A stretch of DNA of 64,000 bases from Caloramator sp. E03 (lineage in GTDB: Bacteria > Bacillota > Clostridia > Clostridiales > Caloramatoraceae), in assembly GCF_006016075.1 (NCBI RefSeq), contig NZ_CP040093.1:1839501-1903500 (forward strand). Direction: 5' to 3'. A program made the position numbers and the translations under genes. Under the pieces are notes generated by a model. The model did not search any database. It was not told the origin of the DNA and saw only the letters and a list, made by a program, of their open reading frames with translations. Each line of letters begins with the position of its first letter. The first letter of the stretch is position 1. Below, piece by piece: positions 38,388 through 47,602 of the stretch.

Positions 38388-38933
38388 TTGAACTTTTCAA
38401 ATACCACATTAGAAAAAGTAGATAGGGTTATAGTAAAAATTATTAAAAGTATTTCATATATTTCAGGAGTATGCCTTGTAGGTATTATGCTTACAGCTTT
38501 TTTTAATGTATTAGGTGAAAAATTGAAAGTTTTAGGGATACCAGTCAGCGGAATTCCAGCTTCTACAGAGATTATTCAATATCTACATATCCCGGTTGTT
38601 TTTCTTGCTGCAGCTTATGTTACTCTTGAACGCGGTCATACCAGAATTGATATGATTTCCAGTAAATTTCCGACTATTTTGCAGAAAATATTTAATACTT
38701 TTGGTAATATTTGTGGAATACTTATATGTGCCTTTATAAGCCAACGTGGATTTCTGCAGATGTCAAAATACATAAAACGTAAGCAGATGAGTTCTGTTTC
38801 AGGTATAGGATTTCCGCTGTGGCCTTTTGCATTAATACTAGCTGTAGGTTTTGCATTGCTTTCATTTTCTTTTCTTTGGTGTATAATTCGACAATATGGT
38901 ATAAAAGGATTTAATGAGGGAGGGGACAGATAA
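38388..38933 (+). CDS. dctQ: TRAP transporter small membrane subunit (DctQ-type)
   Basis: 181 aa with four hydrophobic segments, the family layout. Pairs with the large subunit to import organic acids with a sodium or proton gradient. Contains the usual IPVVFLAAAYVTLERGHTRIDMI stretch (in part) with the conserved basic/acidic pair. TTG start at 38388 after GGGAGATGATAAGGG; the start is less sure than most. Ends with a one-base overlap with dctM. Confidence 0.92.
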   Translation: MNFSNTTLEKVDRVIVKIIKSISYISGVCLVGIMLTAFFNVLGEKLKVLGIPVSGIPASTEIIQYLHIPVVFLAAAYVTLERGHTRIDMISSKFPTILQKIFNTFGNICGILICAFISQRGFLQMSKYIKRKQMSSVSGIGFPLWPFALILAVGFALLSFSFLWCIIRQYGIKGFNEGGDR

Positions 38934-40285
38934 TGGAACCATGGTTAATTGGTATAATTAGCTTTCTTGTTATGATGTTTATGGTCTTTGGAGGGATTCC
39001 AGTTTTTATATCAATGCTTGTTGCTGCTTTTGGAGGATTTGTTGCACTGTATCATGGAGATATGACCATGGTTTTAACGCAATTTACAAATGCCCCGTTT
39101 AATCTGGGAGCCAACTATAATTATGCGGTACTTCCAATGTTTATGTTACTTGGAGCTTTGGCTGGTGAGACTGGTATTGGAGAAGGTGCTTTTTCTTCTA
39201 TGAAAGCATTCCTTGGCCGAATTAAAGGTGGACTTTTATATACAGTCATTGGAGCTAATGCTGTATTTGGAGCATGTTCAGGTTCATCAATTGCTGGGAA
39301 CATTGTATTTGGAAAACTTGCAATACCAGAACTAGAAAAAGCAGGATATAGCAGAAAATACTCTTTAGGTTGTATTGCTGCTTCTGGTGCTTTGTCAACA
39401 CTGATACCCCCATCAATGGGGATTATCATGTTTTGTTTAATTGCGCCATCACCATTAGTTTATAAAGGAGAAAATATGAATCTTTCTGTAGGTTCTGCAC
39501 TTATGTGTGGCTTTGGCCCAGGTATTCTTACTATGATTGCTCTGGGGATTACAGTATACCTTATTGGTAAATTTGAAAAGGGAGCTTTGCCACCTGGTGG
39601 TGGTCCCAAGGTAAGCACTAATGAAAAGATAAAATCACTTAAATTGCTTATTCCGATAGTATGCCTTTTTGGTCTTATTATGGGGGGAACCTTCTTAGGA
39701 TGGTTTACAGCAACTGTTGCAGGTGCCATAGGAGCAACGGCTATATGTATATATGCGTTTGCTAAACGAGTACCATTTAAAAAGATTTGTTATTGTATTT
39801 GGGATGCAGCTGTAATGGAAGCAGCTATTTTTCCTATCATAATAGGAGGTCAAATTTTTGGCCGCTTCATTTCAGATACTAAACTTGCTAACTTTTTATC
39901 ACAAGCAATTGCTGACATTAATGCACCGCCTTATGTCGTTTTTTTACTGGTTATGCTTTTATATATATTGTGTGGATGTGTTATGGATATTGTATCTATA
40001 ATCATAATTACTGTTCCAATTGTATTCCCAATACTTGTTAATCTTGGGTTTAATCCCTATGTGCTAATCATTGCTCTTTGCTTTATGACAGAGATAGCAG
40101 GACTTACTCCGCCTGTTGGCATGAACGTATTTGCTACTGCTAATGCGTTACGTGTAAATCCATCAGAAGTATTCAAAGGTGTATTGCCATACTTTATTAC
40201 AGAGGTTTGTATTGTCGCATTAATAGGTCTTTTTCCACAGATTGTAACTGTAATACCAGCTTTATTAAAAGTTCCGGGTTTTTAA
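38933..40285 (+). CDS. dctM: TRAP transporter large membrane subunit (DctM-type)
   Basis: 450 aa, about 12 membrane segments, ion-transporter superfamily. GACSGSSIAGNIVFGKLAIPE and SGALSTLIPPSMGIIMFCL are the family's two hairpin motifs, and EIAGLTPPVGMNVFATANAL is the C-terminal one. ATG 38933 overlaps the dctQ stop; RBS GGGAGGGG. Substrate class is set by the binding protein encoded next. Confidence 0.95.
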   Translation: MEPWLIGIISFLVMMFMVFGGIPVFISMLVAAFGGFVALYHGDMTMVLTQFTNAPFNLGANYNYAVLPMFMLLGALAGETGIGEGAFSSMKAFLGRIKGGLLYTVIGANAVFGACSGSSIAGNIVFGKLAIPELEKAGYSRKYSLGCIAASGALSTLIPPSMGIIMFCLIAPSPLVYKGENMNLSVGSALMCGFGPGILTMIALGITVYLIGKFEKGALPPGGGPKVSTNEKIKSLKLLIPIVCLFGLIMGGTFLGWFTATVAGAIGATAICIYAFAKRVPFKKICYCIWDAAVMEAAIFPIIIGGQIFGRFISDTKLANFLSQAIADINAPPYVVFLLVMLLYILCGCVMDIVSIIIITVPIVFPILVNLGFNPYVLIIALCFMTEIAGLTPPVGMNVFATANALRVNPSEVFKGVLPYFITEVCIVALIGLFPQIVTVIPALLKVPGF

Positions 40286-40355
40286 TAGGCTGATAAATTT
40301 ATAATATTAACTATTTTGCCAAATTTAAATATTTAAATAAAAGGGGGCTTATAAA

Positions 40356-41444
40356 ATGAAAAAAATAATTTCAATTATCATGTCAATTATTATTATTTTA
40401 TCAGTATCCATTTTAGGTGGATGTAGTCAAAAAACAAGTACAAGCAATAAAGAATCTACAAATGACAATACTATTGCACCACTAACCATTAAATTTAGTT
40501 CTACATTTCAAGAAACTGAAACTGGTGGAACAATATTGAAACATTTTATAAACAGGGTATCTGAGTTATCTAATGGCGCAATTAAAGTTGATATGAGTTG
40601 GGGAGGTACTTTATTTACTTCTGCTGACGAACTTGATGCAGTAATGGATGGAGCTGTAAATATGGTAGCTTTAGGTCACATGCCCCATTTAAATACCCTT
40701 ACATACTTATCTTTCCCAGGATTTGCACCAGGTGGATCAAAAGCAGCTTTAGACTATTTTAAAACTTTAGTATTTGATGATCCTGAAACTTCAGCCCTTA
40801 TTCAAGGTGAAGCACAGAAATTGGGTATTAAATACCTAAATGTTATTGCTGGAGGAGCTAATGCCTTTTGTTCAAAACATAAATTTACTGATTTGAATTC
40901 TCTTGTAAAAGGTTCATCAGCTTTTGGAAATATGGATGCTGCTATATTTAAAAAATTGGGATTTAAGGTAACAAAAATAGCTCCACCAGAAGTATATGAT
41001 GCTTTGAATCGTGGACTTATAGATTCAACCCAAATGGCCCTAGCACCTATGGTAGCAATGAGCTGGTATGAACCTGCGCCTTATTGGGCATTAGATGGTA
41101 CTTATGCAGCGGGTAATTTCTTTACAGTTAATCTTAGCTGGTGGAATAGTTTGACAGATGCACAAAGAAAAGTTATAGAGCAGGCAGCTAAAGATACACA
41201 GGAGTATACAGCTACTTTATATGATGAAGCAATACAAAAGGATATTGATACGGTTGAGCAAAAGACAGGTAATAAGTTTATAGAATTTAGCAAAGAAGAT
41301 AAGGACCGCATTTGGGCTGCAGCCTTTGAGGCAAAAGCAGAATCAGCTATGGAACTTGCTAAAGCAGCTGGGAAGACGGAAGGTATGATTAAAATTCTTG
41401 AAAAGGCAGCAAAGATAACAGGATATAACTGGAAGCATCAATAA
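40356..41444 (+). CDS. dctP: TRAP transporter substrate-binding lipoprotein (DctP-type)
   Basis: 362 aa. Lipoprotein signal peptide with lipobox LGGC, Cys23 anchored after cleavage, then the DctP fold. The conserved Arg that normally binds the substrate carboxylate should lie near ALNRGLIDSTQMALAPM; this region here is rich in small and hydrophobic residues. Long and divergent from C4-dicarboxylate types, so the ligand is not predictable. RBS AAGGGGGC, 70 bases after dctM, and a terminator follows. Confidence 0.93.
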   Translation: MKKIISIIMSIIIILSVSILGGCSQKTSTSNKESTNDNTIAPLTIKFSSTFQETETGGTILKHFINRVSELSNGAIKVDMSWGGTLFTSADELDAVMDGAVNMVALGHMPHLNTLTYLSFPGFAPGGSKAALDYFKTLVFDDPETSALIQGEAQKLGIKYLNVIAGGANAFCSKHKFTDLNSLVKGSSAFGNMDAAIFKKLGFKVTKIAPPEVYDALNRGLIDSTQMALAPMVAMSWYEPAPYWALDGTYAAGNFFTVNLSWWNSLTDAQRKVIEQAAKDTQEYTATLYDEAIQKDIDTVEQKTGNKFIEFSKEDKDRIWAAAFEAKAESAMELAKAAGKTEGMIKILEKAAKITGYNWKHQ

Positions 41445-41449
41445 TTTCT

Positions 41450-41487
41450 TTCTTGTTGGATAGGATAACTTTCCTATTCAACAAGAA
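41450..41487 (+). terminator. Terminator after dctP
   Basis: 16-bp stem (41450-41465 with 41472-41487) with one G-U pair and a 6-base loop, followed by ATTTTAAATT. Suggests the transporter operon ends here and the next gene has its own promoter. Confidence 0.8.
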
Positions 41488-41573
41488 ATTTTAAATTGCC
41501 AGCAAGTTATAGCAATGTACTTTTTAGATAGTGATGACCTATAAAATTTAACTTTTATATAGGAGGAATGCAA

Positions 41574-43520
41574 ATGAATATTAAATATAAAAATCTTTTG
41601 TCGCCTTTAGAGATACGAGGATATGTATTAAAGAACAGATTAGGTGCTGCTAATTCGCTACCACACTTTTTACAAGGTCCAGAACCATACCCAGCAAATC
41701 CTGTAATAACACATTATGCAAATAAAGCCAAGAGTGGTGCTGCAATTGTTACATGTATGGGCATAAATAATTTCAGTAGAGGATCTAAACTTCCAATGGA
41801 TCTTGATATTGCTCATTTCCCTGACTTTGACTTATATGATCCTACTTGCCAAAACTATCTAATGCAGCTGGCTGATGTAATTCATTATTATGATTCAATT
41901 GCATGCATGGGATTTTTTGTTGGTCCTCAAACAGGATATCCTTTAAAAGATGGTGATGCCATTAAGATAATTGATGCTCACAAAAATGTAGAAGACTATG
42001 ATGAAGAGACGTTGGAATTGATTGCAGATAGTTATGCTGAGCAGTGTGGTATTCTAAAGTTTTTAGGATTTGATATGGTGTCAATTCACTGTGCATATCG
42101 TGGCCAATTGCCTGCAAAATTTTTGTCGCCTCTTTTGAATAATCGTAATGATAAATTCGGAGGAAGTTTGGAAAATAGAGCACGTTTTCCTCTTATGATT
42201 TTTGAACGTGTAAGGGAGAAGGTAGGATCAAATTTCATAATAGAATTAATAATGAGTGCTGAAGAACCAAAAGGTGGCTATACTTTAGAGGATACAGCTT
42301 CTTTCTTAAAGATGGCTGAAAAATATATTGATATTGTTCAGCTAAGAGCACCAGATGTTGATATGGCTCATCCAACAGGATTTAATTTAGAAGAAACTCC
42401 CTTTATTCATTATGCCGAATATATAAAGAAAAGTGGTACAAATGTAATTGTAGCTACAATAGGTGGATATCAGGATTTTGATATTTGCGAAGAAGTAATT
42501 GCAACAGGAAAAGCAGATATAATTTATATGGCAAGAAGCTGGATTAGTAATCCTAATTATGGACAACTAGCTTATGAAGGGAATAAAGAGGATGTTGTTC
42601 CATGTATAAGGTGTAATAAGTGCCATGGGAGAGGGAAAAACGATCCTTTTGTTAGTGTTTGTTCTGTTAATCCAATAATAGGGTTAGAACATCTAATTGA
42701 TAAACTTGTTGTTATGCCTACAGAAAGTAAAAATATTGCAGTAATTGGTGGGGGACCTGCAGGGATGAAGGCAGCTATAGAATTACATGATAGAGGCCAT
42801 AAAGTAACCTTATACGAGGCTACTGACTCTCTTGGAGGAATGCTTAAACATTCTGATTATGTAGATTTTAAGTGGCCAGTTAGAAGATTTAAAAATTATT
42901 TAATTGATCAGGTTAAAAAACGCAATATTACTATTTATTTAAATACAAAAGTAATACCAGATATGATTAAAGATAAGGGCTATGATGTTGTAATAACGGC
43001 TTTAGGTGCACAACCAATAAAACCTAAAATTCCTGGAATTGATAATGAAAATGTTGTGTTTGCACCGGATGCCTTTATTAACCCTGATAAACTAGGTAAA
43101 AAAGTTGTTGTAATTGGTGGAGGAGAAGTTGGAGTTGAAACGGGAATGTATCTTGCTAAAAAAGGTCATAATGTAACAGTATTAGAAATGCGTGACATTC
43201 TTGCTGCAGATACAACACTTATTCATTACCGTTCTATGTTTGAAGAAGCATGGAAATCAATACCTACATTCAGTTATATATTAAATGCACGTTGCACAAG
43301 TATTGAAGCCAATAAAGTTAGATATATAGATAAAAATGGAGATGAAAAATATATAGAAGCTGACAGTGTGATTGTTGCAGCCGGAATGAGATCCAAAAAA
43401 GAAGAGGCACTTAATTTCTACGGCTCGGCTGGTAGATTTTATATGATTGGAGATTGTAAGAAGGCCGCTACAATTCAGCAAGCAATGCGCAGTGCATATT
43501 CAACTGCATCTACAATCTAG
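41574..43520 (+). CDS. OYE/trimethylamine-dehydrogenase-type flavoprotein reductase 1
   Basis: 648 aa, three parts as in 2,4-dienoyl-CoA reductase, 2-enoate reductase and BaiCD/BaiH: FMN TIM barrel (about 1-340), 4Fe-4S site C344, C347, C350, C363 (spacing as in trimethylamine dehydrogenase), then FAD- and NAD(P)-binding folds (IGGGPAG near 392, VIGGGEVGVETG near 525). Expected to reduce an activated C=C, or run in reverse, with NAD(P)H. At the site where OYE proteins have HxxH/N it reads H172-CAYR, an altered active site known in a subset of clostridial reductases. ATG 41574 chosen over 41568, which abuts AGGAGG. Substrate unknown. Confidence 0.9.
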   Translation: MNIKYKNLLSPLEIRGYVLKNRLGAANSLPHFLQGPEPYPANPVITHYANKAKSGAAIVTCMGINNFSRGSKLPMDLDIAHFPDFDLYDPTCQNYLMQLADVIHYYDSIACMGFFVGPQTGYPLKDGDAIKIIDAHKNVEDYDEETLELIADSYAEQCGILKFLGFDMVSIHCAYRGQLPAKFLSPLLNNRNDKFGGSLENRARFPLMIFERVREKVGSNFIIELIMSAEEPKGGYTLEDTASFLKMAEKYIDIVQLRAPDVDMAHPTGFNLEETPFIHYAEYIKKSGTNVIVATIGGYQDFDICEEVIATGKADIIYMARSWISNPNYGQLAYEGNKEDVVPCIRCNKCHGRGKNDPFVSVCSVNPIIGLEHLIDKLVVMPTESKNIAVIGGGPAGMKAAIELHDRGHKVTLYEATDSLGGMLKHSDYVDFKWPVRRFKNYLIDQVKKRNITIYLNTKVIPDMIKDKGYDVVITALGAQPIKPKIPGIDNENVVFAPDAFINPDKLGKKVVVIGGGEVGVETGMYLAKKGHNVTVLEMRDILAADTTLIHYRSMFEEAWKSIPTFSYILNARCTSIEANKVRYIDKNGDEKYIEADSVIVAAGMRSKKEEALNFYGSAGRFYMIGDCKKAATIQQAMRSAYSTASTI

Positions 43521-43587
43521 ATTTATAAAAACTGTTATATGCTAATGGCAATGTCAAGTATTTAAAGTCAGAATTTACTGATATTCA

Positions 43588-43613
43588 ATGCATATTATGA
43601 ATTTTACGATTCA
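43588..43613 (+). promoter_or_regulatory. 26-bp cluster element, copy 2, upstream of the crotonase gene
   Basis: Exact match to 38094-38119. Here the dyad is perfect: ATGAAT-N6-ATTCAT. It ends 54 bases before AGGAGG (43667-43672), the same distance as in copy 1. Likely operator or promoter core for the gene at 43679. Confidence 0.75.
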
Positions 43614-43678
43614 TTATTAATAATTTAAAATTTATAATATAAACAATATTTAAAAAAATATTTAATAGGAGGTTTAAT

Positions 43679-44569
43679 ATGTCAAATAAAAGAGAAACAA
43701 ACACAAGTTATGTAAAATGGCCTACATTTGAAGAGATCAAAGAAATGTTCAAAGAACACTTTATTATGGACAGAAGAGAAGATGGTGTTGTTACTGTACG
43801 TATGCATACTAAAGGCGGTCCACTTATCTGGTCAATGGAGCTTCATGACGCAATAGGTAAAATGTGGAGAATGCTTGGAACAGACCGTGATACTGAGATG
43901 ATAATCTTCACTGGTACAGGCAATATATGGGTTACAGACTTTGAGGCTGCAAGCTGGGCTCCAGAAGGAGATGATCCAGGTGAAACAAGATACAATCACA
44001 TGTTTGTAGATGGAAGAAGAATGATAATTGCTATGATACAAGATGTTGAAGTGCCAACTCTTGGTGTATTAAGCGGTTCAGGTGGACATACTGAATTAGC
44101 ACTTATGTGCGACTTAGCAATTGCAGCTGATGATATTACTGTTCTTGATCCACACATGTTACCAGGAACAAACAACGTACCCGGTGATGGAATACATAGC
44201 TGCTTCATGCAACTTATGCCATATAGATTTGCTACATGGTATTTAATGACTGGAGATAAGATGACAGCCCAAGACCTTGTTAGATTAGGATTAGTTTCAG
44301 AAATAGTTCCAAGAGAAAGATTAATGGATCGTGCTTATGAAATAGCGGACATGCTTATGGCACAAAATAGGGTTGCAAGAAGACTTACAGCTCAATTAGT
44401 AAGAAGAAGCTGGAAGAAGAGAATTGCAGATGATCTTGATATGGCATTTGGAACTGAAATGTTTGGAATGTTCTGCTCAGATGAGCTTCATTCAGAATTA
44501 TTATCAATGATTAAATACTTAGGATTAGAAGGAAAGATAGATCCTCCATTAAAAGGAAAAATAAGATAA
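43679..44569 (+). CDS. Crotonase-fold C-C hydrolase, 6-oxocamphor-hydrolase type
   Basis: 296 aa crotonase superfamily. It aligns along most of its length with 6-oxocamphor hydrolase of Rhodococcus (sequence recalled from memory), which hydrolyses cyclic beta-diketones by a retro-Claisen reaction. All six residues discussed for that enzyme are kept: W51 and H56 (PLIWSMELHD), H137 (GGHTEL), H159 (DPHMLPG), D170 (VPGDG), E260 (FGTEMF). No CoA-binding requirement is implied. Strong AGGAGG, the 26-bp element upstream and a private terminator suggest high, separately controlled expression. Expected reaction: water-driven opening of a 1,3-dione ring to a keto acid. General annotation as enoyl-CoA hydratase would be misleading. 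Confidence 0.78.
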   Translation: MSNKRETNTSYVKWPTFEEIKEMFKEHFIMDRREDGVVTVRMHTKGGPLIWSMELHDAIGKMWRMLGTDRDTEMIIFTGTGNIWVTDFEAASWAPEGDDPGETRYNHMFVDGRRMIIAMIQDVEVPTLGVLSGSGGHTELALMCDLAIAADDITVLDPHMLPGTNNVPGDGIHSCFMQLMPYRFATWYLMTGDKMTAQDLVRLGLVSEIVPRERLMDRAYEIADMLMAQNRVARRLTAQLVRRSWKKRIADDLDMAFGTEMFGMFCSDELHSELLSMIKYLGLEGKIDPPLKGKIR

Positions 44570-44579
44570 TAATATAACA

Positions 44580-44607
44580 CGCAGAGATTTTAAAATCTCT
44601 GCGCGTT
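44580..44607 (+). terminator. Hairpin after the crotonase gene
   Basis: CGCAGAGATTTT (44580-44591) and AAAATCTCTGCG (44592-44603), a perfect palindrome, then CGTTTT. Probably a partial terminator or mRNA 3'-end protector, since the kinase gene starts only 27 bases later. Confidence 0.65.
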
Positions 44608-44630
44608 TTCAACAAGAAGAGGTGATGGTA

Positions 44631-45764
44631 GTGAAGAAGATTCTTGCTATAAATTGTGGCTCTACTTCTACCAAAGTAGCATATTTTGAAGATGATAAAA
44701 TGGTTAGTAAGGTATCTTTAAATATAACTGCAGAAGAGTTAAAAAAGATGCCAAAGGTATTAGATCAGCTTGAATACAGAACAAATCAGGTTAAGCAATT
44801 CTTAGAAGAGAATAAACTAAATCCTGCAGAGTTTGATATCATTGTTACAAGAGCTGGAACCCTTCCGCATGTTCCCGTAGCAGGAGCTTATGAAGTTAAT
44901 GAATTAATGATAGCTACTCTAATATATGCGCCAGAAGCCCAGCATGCATGTACATTATCATGTCTAATTGCAAAGCGTTTAGTTGAAGGATTAGATATTC
45001 CTGTTATTGTTTATGATCCTGAATGTGTTGATTCTGCAGATGAAATTGCTAAAATAACTGGAATTCCTGAAATAACTAATATGCCACTTGTGCATTTACT
45101 CAATACAAAAGCTGCAGGAATTGAATATGCAAAATCTGTAGGAAAGGATTATAAAGATTTGAATCTTATTATTGCTCATCTTGGAGGAGGAATTACATTA
45201 GGTTTTCATGACCATGGACGAGTAGCTGATTGGGTATATGATGATGAAGGGCCTATGTCACCTCAAAGAGCAGGAGCAATTCCTACAAGATATATGGCTA
45301 ATTTCTGCTATGATTGGTTTAAAAATGGAAAGACATTGAAAGAATTAAGGATGTATCTTTGTGGACAATCAGGTATGGTTGCATATTTGGGAACACAGGA
45401 TGTTAGAGAAGTTGAAAAGATGATTGATGAAGGCGACAAGAAAGCTGAGTTGATTTTAAAGGCAATGGCTTATGGTGTTGCTAAAAGCATTGGACAACTT
45501 GCTGTTATAAGGAATGGTAAGGTTGACCAGATAATAATAACAGGAGGTATTGCATATAGTGAAAGAATTACAAACTGGATAAAGGAAAAGGTATCTTTCA
45601 TTGCACCTGTTACTATTATTCCTGGTGAGAAAGAAATGGAAGCTTTAGCATGGGGTGCTCTTCGTGTGTTGAATAAAGAAGAAGAAGTTCACTCTTATAA
45701 TGTATTTCCAAAAGGTTATAAGTCAATAGAGGAGATTATAAATAATCCAAATTGTCTTGCTTAA
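44631..45764 (+). CDS. Butyrate kinase-like acyl kinase
   Basis: 377 aa of the acetate/butyrate kinase (ASKHA) family. Phosphate loop LAINCGSTSTKVAYFEDD at the N-terminus, then LAHLGGGITLGFHDHGRVADW and IITGGIAYSER of the nucleotide site. Makes ATP and a carboxylic acid from an acyl phosphate. Somewhat longer than classical Buk. Start GTG 44631 is preferred by spacing from AGAAGAGG; ATG 44625 is the alternative. With the phosphotransferase at 46652 it forms the energy-conserving end of the cluster. Chain length of the acyl group cannot be read from sequence. Confidence 0.88.
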   Translation: MKKILAINCGSTSTKVAYFEDDKMVSKVSLNITAEELKKMPKVLDQLEYRTNQVKQFLEENKLNPAEFDIIVTRAGTLPHVPVAGAYEVNELMIATLIYAPEAQHACTLSCLIAKRLVEGLDIPVIVYDPECVDSADEIAKITGIPEITNMPLVHLLNTKAAGIEYAKSVGKDYKDLNLIIAHLGGGITLGFHDHGRVADWVYDDEGPMSPQRAGAIPTRYMANFCYDWFKNGKTLKELRMYLCGQSGMVAYLGTQDVREVEKMIDEGDKKAELILKAMAYGVAKSIGQLAVIRNGKVDQIIITGGIAYSERITNWIKEKVSFIAPVTIIPGEKEMEALAWGALRVLNKEEEVHSYNVFPKGYKSIEEIINNPNCLA

Positions 45765-45804
45765 TTTGCATATATTAATATGAAAAAGTATAGGGGAGAT
45801 AAAA

Positions 45805-46638
45805 ATGGCATTAGATAATAAAGTAATTATAACTGCAGCCTTAACAGGCGCTATGACACCAAAAGAATTGAATCCATCAATTCCGCTGACACCAGAAGAA
45901 ATTGCAGAAGATGCATACAATTGCTGGAAAGCAGGTGCAGCAGTTGTTCATTTGCACATGAGAGATGATAATGGAATTGGGACAATGGATAAGGAAAAAT
46001 TTAAGAAAACAATCGATTTAATTAAAGAAAGAACAGATTGTAATGTAGTAATTAATTGTACAACATCAGGAGATAGCAGAGCCAGCTATGAAGAGAGAAT
46101 GGCACATTTATCTTATGTAAAGCCTGAAATGGCATCTTTTGATGCAGGATCATTTAACTGGATGCCTTTTGGTGTTTTTGATAATTCACCACAATTCTTG
46201 GAACAACTAGGTTTGAAAATGAAAGAATTAAAAATAAAACCTGAACTTGAAATATTCGACTCTGGTTTTATGAATATTGTAAATTACTATGTAAAAAAAG
46301 GAGTTCTTGAAACGCCTTGTCACTATCAGTTTGTACTTGGTGTACTTGGTGGAATGGAAGCTACAGTAAAAAATCTTGTATACCTACATGATATGCTGCC
46401 TGAAGGTTCAACTTGGTCTGCCTTTGGAGTAGGTAAACAACACCTACCTATTATGTATGCAGCTCTATCTTTAGGTGGACATATAAGGGTAGGACTTGAG
46501 GATAATGTTTATTATAGCAAAGGAAAGCTTGCTACAAATGTGATGTTGGTAGAAAGAGCAGTAAGAGTTGTTAGAGAATTTGGAAAAGAGCCTGCAACAT
46601 CAGATGAAGCAAGAGAAATACTTGGTATAAAAAAGTAA
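45805..46638 (+). CDS. Beta-keto acid cleavage enzyme (BKACE family)
   Basis: 277 aa TIM-barrel zinc enzyme (DUF849). H49 and H51 in VVHLHMRD and E232 in HIRVGLEDN are the zinc ligands by comparison with 3-keto-5-aminohexanoate cleavage enzyme. The family condenses a beta-keto acid with acetyl-CoA, giving acetoacetate plus a shorter acyl-CoA. Other lysine-fermentation genes are missing, so the substrate is probably different. 3,5-Dioxohexanoate (as in anaerobic phloroglucinol breakdown) is a plausible substrate in view of the neighbouring ring hydrolase. RBS AGGGGAG. Confidence 0.88.
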   Translation: MALDNKVIITAALTGAMTPKELNPSIPLTPEEIAEDAYNCWKAGAAVVHLHMRDDNGIGTMDKEKFKKTIDLIKERTDCNVVINCTTSGDSRASYEERMAHLSYVKPEMASFDAGSFNWMPFGVFDNSPQFLEQLGLKMKELKIKPELEIFDSGFMNIVNYYVKKGVLETPCHYQFVLGVLGGMEATVKNLVYLHDMLPEGSTWSAFGVGKQHLPIMYAALSLGGHIRVGLEDNVYYSKGKLATNVMLVERAVRVVREFGKEPATSDEAREILGIKK

Positions 46639-46651
46639 TTAGGTGATGGTT

Positions 46652-47554
46652 ATGTATAAGAAATTTGAAGAGTTAATTAATACACGTCTTAATAGGAGTA
46701 GATCGCCTAAAAGAGCTGTTGTAGCTGGTGCAAATGAAGACCATGTACTCGAAGCAGTGTTTTTAGCTCAGGAAAAAGGTTTTGCAACTCCTGTTTTAGT
46801 AGGGGATAAAGAAAAAGTAAAAGATATGATTCAAAGGATGAATTATTTAAATAGAGATTACGAAATTGTTCATTGTGAAATAGATGAAAATCCTTCAGAA
46901 ATAGCTGTAAAGCTAATTCATGAAGGTAAAGGTGATTTCATTGTTAAAGGTAAGATTGAGACAAAGAATTTACTAAGACCAATTCTTAATAAAGAAACTG
47001 GCTTGAATAAAAAAGGCTTTATAACGCATTTTGGCCTTATGCAACTTAAAGGATATCATAAGCTTTTAGCTATAAGTGACTGTGCGGTTATTCCATATCC
47101 AACTTTGGAAGATAAAAAGAAAATTATAAATGAAGGAATGGAAGCTTTAAGGAAATTAGGTTATGAGAAACCGGTTGTTGGTGCGTTATGTGCCGTTGAA
47201 ACAGTAAGTGAAAAAATGCCTGAAACCGTTGATGCTCAAAGATTACAGGAGATGTCACTTAGTGGTGAATTTGGAGATGGAGTTGTAATAGGTCCTATTT
47301 CTTATGATCTTGCAACCCGAAAAGAATCTGCAAAAATAAAGGGATATGATTCCCCTTATGCTGGTGATGTTGATATGCTTTTGGTACCTCAATTGGTTAC
47401 TGGAAATGTAATGAGTAAAATATGGAGTGCAGATCCTGACAATATCATGGCTGGTTGTCTTGTTGGTGCTGATATACCAATTGTATTAACATCAAGAAGT
47501 GCTAGTATGAATGAAAAGCTATACTCAATATTGTTATGCAATATGCTTAGTTAA
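46652..47554 (+). CDS. Phosphate butyryltransferase-like acyltransferase
   Basis: 300 aa, Ptb/Pta family. Transfers an acyl group from CoA to phosphate, feeding the kinase at 44631. Typical segments are AGANEDHVLEAVFLAQEKGF, GKGDFIVKGKIETKNLLRPIL and DMLLVPQLVTGN. In-frame GTG 46643 and ATG 46646 sit on the ribosome binding site, so ATG 46652 is used. The order kinase-BKACE-transferase, with BKACE between the two energy genes, is unusual. Confidence 0.88.
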   Translation: MYKKFEELINTRLNRSRSPKRAVVAGANEDHVLEAVFLAQEKGFATPVLVGDKEKVKDMIQRMNYLNRDYEIVHCEIDENPSEIAVKLIHEGKGDFIVKGKIETKNLLRPILNKETGLNKKGFITHFGLMQLKGYHKLLAISDCAVIPYPTLEDKKKIINEGMEALRKLGYEKPVVGALCAVETVSEKMPETVDAQRLQEMSLSGEFGDGVVIGPISYDLATRKESAKIKGYDSPYAGDVDMLLVPQLVTGNVMSKIWSADPDNIMAGCLVGADIPIVLTSRSASMNEKLYSILLCNMLS

Positions 47555-47602
47555 TTGAGTTAGTATAAGCTATATTATTTGGAAAAAAGAATAAATACAA
47601 AA

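Noticed and set aside
43679-44569. Ordinary enoyl-CoA hydratase or naphthoate synthase
   Set aside because: The specific W, His and Asp residues and the PGDG motif match the diketone hydrolase, and normal beta-oxidation partners are absent nearby.
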